From contig JAENZU010000266.1 of the NCBI GenBank assembly GCA_016841125.1, positions 1-5,609 of the forward strand: a DNA stretch of 5,609 bases, in the 5' to 3' direction. The DNA is from Melioribacter sp. (GTDB lineage: Bacteria > Bacteroidota > Ignavibacteria > Ignavibacteriales > Melioribacteraceae). Of the stretch, positions 3,560 to 5,609 are shown one piece after another; position 1 is the first letter of the stretch; each line of letters opens with the position of its first letter. The notes beneath the pieces are model-generated. The model saw nothing but the letters and a program-made list of their open reading frames with translations. It did not search any database and had not been told where the DNA came from. Position numbers and translations under genes: made by a program.

Positions 3560-5609
3560 TTATTTCTCACCATATACATCATTCCACCACTGCGGTTGAT
3601 CTTTTAAATACTTATCAAAATATGAGATTATTGTTTTGGTCCATTTTTTACGTTTAGTGTATTCCATAATATGGTGATCCAATTCAGGAATGGTTATCAG
3701 CGTAACATCTTTGTTAAGTATTTTTAACGCGGCAAACATTTGGTAGCTTTCCCCCGTCGGTACATTTGTGTCTGATGCTCCATGCAGCAGAAGTAAAGGA
3801 GTCGTAATCTTATCGGCATTATAAATAGGACTCTTATCAACATAAATATCTTTTCTATTCCATGGATAACTATCTGCAGTGGCAACTGTGCTGTAAACCA
3901 TTCCCCAATAACCCGCACCCCAATAGCTTGTGAGCGCGCTAATTCCGGCATGAGAAACAGCCGCGGCAAATATGTCGGTTTTAGTTATCAAGTTCATTGT
4001 CATAAATCCTCCGTAAGATGCACCAATACATCCAAGTCTTTTTGAATCCACAAACGGGTGCGCCTTTAAAAATTCTTCCGTTCCTTTAATAATGTCTTTT
4101 GCAGTTTCCTCACCCCAATCATTTACATGAAACGCAGAAAATCTCTGACCAAAACCGGTAGCTCCGCGCGGCTGCAATACATAAACAATATAACCGTTTG
4201 CAGCCCAAATATTTTTGGGATACCTGCCTTCAAACTCACGGGTAACAGGACTCGTACCTGCATAATAATAAACAATTGCGGGATACATTTTCGCTTTGTC
4301 GAAATCGGGCGGATAATAAACTCTGCCTAAAATGTTTGTGCCGTCAACCGTGGCAAAACTGAAATCTTTAACATCTCCCATTTTGATATTTTTATAATTC
4401 GGATCAACATCTTTGAGCAGTTCAACATCATTCGTTTTCATATTATAAGTATAAACTTTTTCATGAGTGTTGGAACTGGAACCGGAAAATACAGCATAAC
4501 TTGAATTATTCGAAAATTTAATATTATGAACGTATTCAACTTTTAAATCTACTTTTGCAAAGTTTTTTGACTTCAAATCAAAACTATATAACTGCCTGTA
4601 GGACCGGTCGGTTGTAACAAAATATATTTTACTGGAATTCTTATCCCAAAATGCGCTTTCAATTTTAGGATTAAAATCTTTTGTAATTGCTTCAACTTTT
4701 CCGGAAGCGATGTCATACAAGTAAGCTTGAGTGTCGTAATCATTGGGAATTTGATCTTCGGGAATACTCATTCCGATTGAGCCGAAAGAGGAAGGACCAG
4801 CCATTACCAATAGTTTTTTTGAATCGGGTGAGAACTGGCAGCTGCCGCCAAATTTAATTGAAAATAACGAGTCGGCATTCATATTTTCCAAATTGAGAAC
4901 GTAATACTCAGTCTCTTCAAAAGGTCTCTCATCAAATGAGGTTTTGCCCATTGTGAAAACCAGCTTTTTCGCATCTGAGGTTATTGACTGGAATCCTGTT
5001 GACAATTCACCGGCGGTTAATCTGCTGCGGCTGCGGTCAAATAAATTTAATTTGTGGATATAACTTTTAGAAGTGGAACCAGGCACTCTATCCTGCGGCT
5101 TATCAAAAATTGTAATATCCGTATCAGTTGGTTTTTCTGTTTCATAAACTGAATAAATTATACTTTGCCCATCGGGTGACCACACAAATCCGCCTAAGTT
5201 TTCTATGTCTTCCATTACGGGTTCTGAAGTACCTTTATCTAAATCTGTAATCCACAATGTGGATCCGCTGGTTCCCGAAGTTCTGAATCCATATTTTTTA
5301 CCTTCGGGACCCCAATCGGGGGTTAGCTTTTTTGCCTCACCTCTTAATGATTGTAAAAGCTTGCCTGATTCGGTCAAATAAAATTCAGTCCATTTTTCAT
5401 CTGCGTCTTTTGCTTTATTCCTTTTTGAAATTTCAATTGCGGCAACTTCACCATCAGCGGATATCGATACATTATCAATTTTAGGATTATCTAAAAGATC
5501 TTTCACGGAGGTGAAATATTCCGGCAAACTTGAAACTTTCAGATCATTCTTGGTGAACGGAGCATCTACGGTTAGTTCCGCATTTTTATTCCAATCTGAT
5601 TTAGAATTT
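3560..5609 (-). CDS. S9 family serine peptidase (prolyl oligopeptidase-like), N-terminus beyond the right edge
   Basis: The 682 residues visible run open to the window edge. The apparent start at 5527 is only a TTG inside the frame, which continues upstream without a stop (reading ...DWNKNAELTVDAPFTKNDLK), so the true start lies outside. Numbering from the codon at 5608, residues about 40-395 form a beta-propeller with seven PD40-like repeats, the clearest being FVWSPDGQSIIYS and CQFSPDSKKLLVM. Residues about 415-682 are the alpha/beta-hydrolase domain. The triad is Ser531 in GASYGG, Asp613 in HGASDTNVP and most likely His645 in ELDHHIMEY: spacings of 82 and 32 fit the family. YYYAG (447-451) replaces the usual HGGP, and QPRGATGFG follows at 479-487. 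This variant is typical, as I recall, of a Bacteroidota-type S9 group ending in DQPQWWND, as here. Such enzymes cleave short peptides and are often exported; the signal peptide region is not visible. It converges on the cytochrome gene and appears functionally unrelated to it. Confidence 0.93.
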   Translation of the reverse strand, partial: NSKSDWNKNAELTVDAPFTKNDLKVSSLPEYFTSVKDLLDNPKIDNVSISADGEVAAIEISKRNKAKDADEKWTEFYLTESGKLLQSLRGEAKKLTPDWGPEGKKYGFRTSGTSGSTLWITDLDKGTSEPVMEDIENLGGFVWSPDGQSIIYSVYETEKPTDTDITIFDKPQDRVPGSTSKSYIHKLNLFDRSRSRLTAGELSTGFQSITSDAKKLVFTMGKTSFDERPFEETEYYVLNLENMNADSLFSIKFGGSCQFSPDSKKLLVMAGPSSFGSIGMSIPEDQIPNDYDTQAYLYDIASGKVEAITKDFNPKIESAFWDKNSSKIYFVTTDRSYRQLYSFDLKSKNFAKVDLKVEYVHNIKFSNNSSYAVFSGSSSNTHEKVYTYNMKTNDVELLKDVDPNYKNIKMGDVKDFSFATVDGTNILGRVYYPPDFDKAKMYPAIVYYYAGTSPVTREFEGRYPKNIWAANGYIVYVLQPRGATGFGQRFSAFHVNDWGEETAKDIIKGTEEFLKAHPFVDSKRLGCIGASYGGFMTMNLITKTDIFAAAVSHAGISALTSYWGAGYWGMVYSTVATADSYPWNRKDIYVDKSPIYNADKITTPLLLLHGASDTNVPTGESYQMFAALKILNKDVTLITIPELDHHIMEYTKRKKWTKTIISYFDKYLKDQPQWWNDVYGEK

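Noticed and set aside
3724..3969. Minus-strand open frame of 81 codons
   Set aside because: It is a shifted reading of the peptidase catalytic domain.
4127..4330. Plus-strand open frame of 67 codons
   Set aside because: It is antisense to the peptidase catalytic domain and has no recognisable motif.

Overview
The window is AT-rich (roughly one third G+C by eye), bacterial and gene-dense. Shine-Dalgarno sequences are weak or absent before most genes. The S9 peptidase subtype, a PAS/GAF sensor and the exported octaheme cytochrome suggest the Bacteroidota/Ignavibacteriota (Chlorobi-like) lineage. This placement is an inference from protein flavour; no rRNA or marker gene is present.

Layout from left to right: (1) positions 1-659, minus strand, the N-terminal 219 residues of a PAS + GAF signalling protein that runs off the left edge; (2) 660-875, non-coding, with a perfect 9-bp hairpin and a recurring A-rich tract; (3) 876-1474, minus strand, a type II toxin-antitoxin pair (Phd/YefM-like antitoxin, then ParE/RelE-like toxin) joined by an ATGA overlap and preceded by a near-consensus sigma-70 promoter with an operator-like palindrome in its spacer; (4) 1691-1903, minus strand, a 70-residue PGPGW-type membrane protein; (5) 2010-3380, plus strand, a secreted eight-haem cytochrome c of the octaheme tetrathionate reductase (OTR) family, divergent from the membrane protein; (6) 3381-3559, non-coding, a degenerate 7-bp tandem repeat starting right at the cytochrome stop codon, then weak hairpins; (7) 3560-5609, minus strand, a prolyl-oligopeptidase (S9) family serine peptidase whose N-terminus lies beyond the right edge.

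The genes look like independent units rather than one pathway. The toxin and antitoxin are the only clear operon. The cytochrome is an orphan: no quinol dehydrogenase, maturation gene or second cytochrome is in view. I see no convincing new multi-gene system. The most interesting point is in the cytochrome: an asparagine (residue 170) sits where, as I recall the family, the lysine that ligates the active-site haem is found. The heptanucleotide repeat after the cytochrome and the compact toxin-antitoxin control region also merit a look.
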